A stretch of DNA of 32,763 nt. It comes from Eubacteriales bacterium. Lineage in GTDB: Bacteria; Bacillota; Clostridia; Peptostreptococcales; Anaerovoracaceae. Where the stretch lies: contig JAQWFH010000022.1 of the NCBI GenBank assembly GCA_028704515.1, forward strand, positions 1 through 32,763, read 5' to 3'. Position numbers and translations under genes: made by a program. Shown here piece after piece: positions 31,657-32,763 of the stretch. The notes beneath the pieces were generated by a model, which had not been told where the DNA came from, did not search any database, and saw only the letters and a program-made list of their open reading frames with translations. Position 1 is the stretch's first letter; the number at the start of each line of letters is the position of its first letter.

Positions 31657-32664
31657 ACAGTTTACATTTTCCATCATCTGGATATAAACCATCAACTCCT
31701 TGCGGGAGGTAACGTTCAGCTTCATGTAGATACGTCGGTTATGGGTTTTAATGGTATTGATGGAAAGACAAAGAACCTCGGCAATTTCCTTTGCGGTATG
31801 ACCTTGCACATATAAATCAAAAACGCATTTCTCGGCAGGCGAAAGAGATTTGATATTCTTTATAAACTCCCGGTACAGTGCGGAAGATTCTTGTGCCGCT
31901 AGTTCTTTTGTTTCTGATAACACAGGCAATTCGTCCTGAGTCGCAAGAAATTCAATCAGGTCATCAATTTCAGGAATTTTCGTTTTAGCTGCGGGATCAG
32001 GTTTCTTCAGGTGCTCCAAAGCTTCTGCAACCGGTCTTATATATCTGTGGCTGATAAATGCTGCAAGACCAAAGTTCGCAAACATAAGCAACAGAAGTCC
32101 TAAGATCAGGTTGCGGTTCCTGGACGAAATCAGAAGATTAAGCCCTTTATCGGGCATCATCAGTGCCACCGCCCACTGCTCATCGCCATATGCAGAATCA
32201 ACCGGATACAAGGATATCATCTCGTGTAGCCCGGCATAGATCTCTTTTCCAGACTGCCGGTAGCTGTAAAAACCCCCGGTGCCGGAGGAAATATCAATTT
32301 GAGTGTGTTCAGGCGCGGCAGGGCCTGCGGCAAAGTTGCCGGCAAAAAGCGCACCGGACAGACGTAGCGTATTTTCTTCCAGCGGAGAGAGCAGGCAAAA
32401 TAAATGGTCATAGCCTTTTGATTCAGGTGTATGGGAGAGTTTAAAAAGCATCTCGCTTACCTCAAAGCCGCACACGCCAAAGACCGTACCGTCAGAGGCA
32501 ATGAGCGGCACGGTGCAGAGCATGGCCCGCTCGCCGCCACCCGGAAGAAGCATTGCCTCACTCCAGCGGTACAGCCGGGAAAGAGGACGCTTTTGTTCCC
32601 TCGCGGTAGCCATTACCTCTGTAAAACCGGGCGATTTATAATGTGCACGCTTGTCAAGACACAA
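31654..32664 (-). pseudogene. LuxR-type membrane regulator, N-terminus lost
   Basis: About 330 residues of a membrane-bound LuxR-type transcription regulator. A sensor part (about 5-180, with AMLLPGGGERAMLCTVPLIA and GTVFGVCGFEVSEMLFKL) resembles Cache-like extracellular domains, followed by a transmembrane helix (186-205, LILGLLLLMFANFGLAAF) and a C-terminal HTH: LSPAEKCVFDLYVQGHTAKE and SINTIKTHNRRIYMKL (275-315). No ATG start or ribosome site exists; the frame opens only with TTG 32664 inside the IS end and is stopped upstream. A full protein should have another N-terminal membrane segment and more sensor. It has been cut by the insertion that begins near 32652. Confidence 0.75.
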
Positions 32665-32763
32665 ATTTAGAAATTTTTAGTTATGACTCCTTTCTTGAAT
32701 TTAAGCTGCACAAGCAACAAAGCTAAAGTAGATTTCTGCTGGTGTTTTGTAATCGTAGCTTTG
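32652..32763 (-). mobile_element. Insertion sequence, partial, IS3-family-like
   Basis: The right edge holds the end of an IS. Starting at 32652, TGTCAAGACACAAATTT has the TG-start of IS3-type inverted repeats, and the transposase stop lies 50 bases inside. The element truncates the LuxR-type gene and continues beyond the window, so its other end and any target duplication are not seen. Confidence 0.65.
32701..32763 (-). CDS. Transposase C-terminus (partial)
   Basis: On the - strand 20 codons are visible before the stop TAA (32703-32701): QSYDYKTPAEIYFSFVACAA. The Y-K-T-P-A-E-I-Y-F motif is the usual end of rve-type integrase-core transposases in IS3 and related families. The catalytic DDE residues lie outside the window. 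Confidence 0.78.
   Translation of the reverse strand, partial: QSYDYKTPAEIYFSFVACAA

Noticed and set aside
31600..31815. 71-codon + strand frame
   Set aside because: It is antisense to the LuxR-type HTH region and its terminator, with no domain of its own.
32163..32670. + strand frames over the LuxR-type sensor region
   Set aside because: They are shadows of the - strand gene, which has clear domain matches.

Overview
The window is most of a tailed, contractile (myovirus-type) prophage in a low-GC Gram-positive host, followed by about 6 kb of host chromosome. Strong AGGAGG-type ribosome sites, a class III (Firmicutes-type) fructose-1,6-bisphosphatase and a GH18 gene of the spore-hydrolase type point to an anaerobic, probably spore-lineage member of the Clostridia. 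I cannot name a genus from sequence alone.

Positions 1-6000 hold the end of the early/replication region, all on the + strand: a PcfK/AcrIIA9-like protein with its usual partner PcfJ, a DUF3102 coiled-coil protein, an ASCH/PUA-like protein, SSB, a small zinc-ribbon protein, a PC4-like ssDNA-binding protein, an HUH (rolling-circle Rep-like) protein and a RinA/ArpU-like late regulator. The integrase, repressor and attL must lie left of the window. Just after the late regulator are two tandem repeat pairs and a terminator, a good candidate for the late-gene control point.

Positions 6000-24260 are the late operon in canonical order: HNH nuclease, candidate cos site, P27-type TerS, TerL, portal, prohead protease, HK97-type capsid with an extra C-terminal domain, connector and head-closure proteins, tail terminator, sheath, tube, a tail chaperone pair with a -1 frameshift at A AAA AAC, tape measure, the XkdP/Q/R/S/T/U-like baseplate set, fibre proteins, and a lysis cassette (M23 endolysin plus three small membrane proteins, one an LL-H holin). 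A strong terminator ends the operon.

Positions 24261-26716 are the accessory end of the prophage. They carry a more AT-rich two-gene cassette, a YwgA-like protein and a SAMHD1/YwfO-like HD phosphohydrolase, which is the best candidate here for an undescribed defence or superinfection-exclusion system. The prophage ends inside a GH18 gene: only the 3' part of that gene is present, beginning at the inferred attR near 26714.

Positions 26714-32763 are host: the GH18 remnant, fbp, a tRNA-Arg(ACG) with a consensus promoter and a perfect dyad at the start site, a 187-bp tandem repeat that copies the 3' end of the tRNA and its terminator, a secreted ComEC-like metallo-beta-lactamase-fold protein (- strand), and a LuxR-type membrane regulator (- strand) whose N-terminus has been removed by an IS3-family-like insertion that runs off the right edge.
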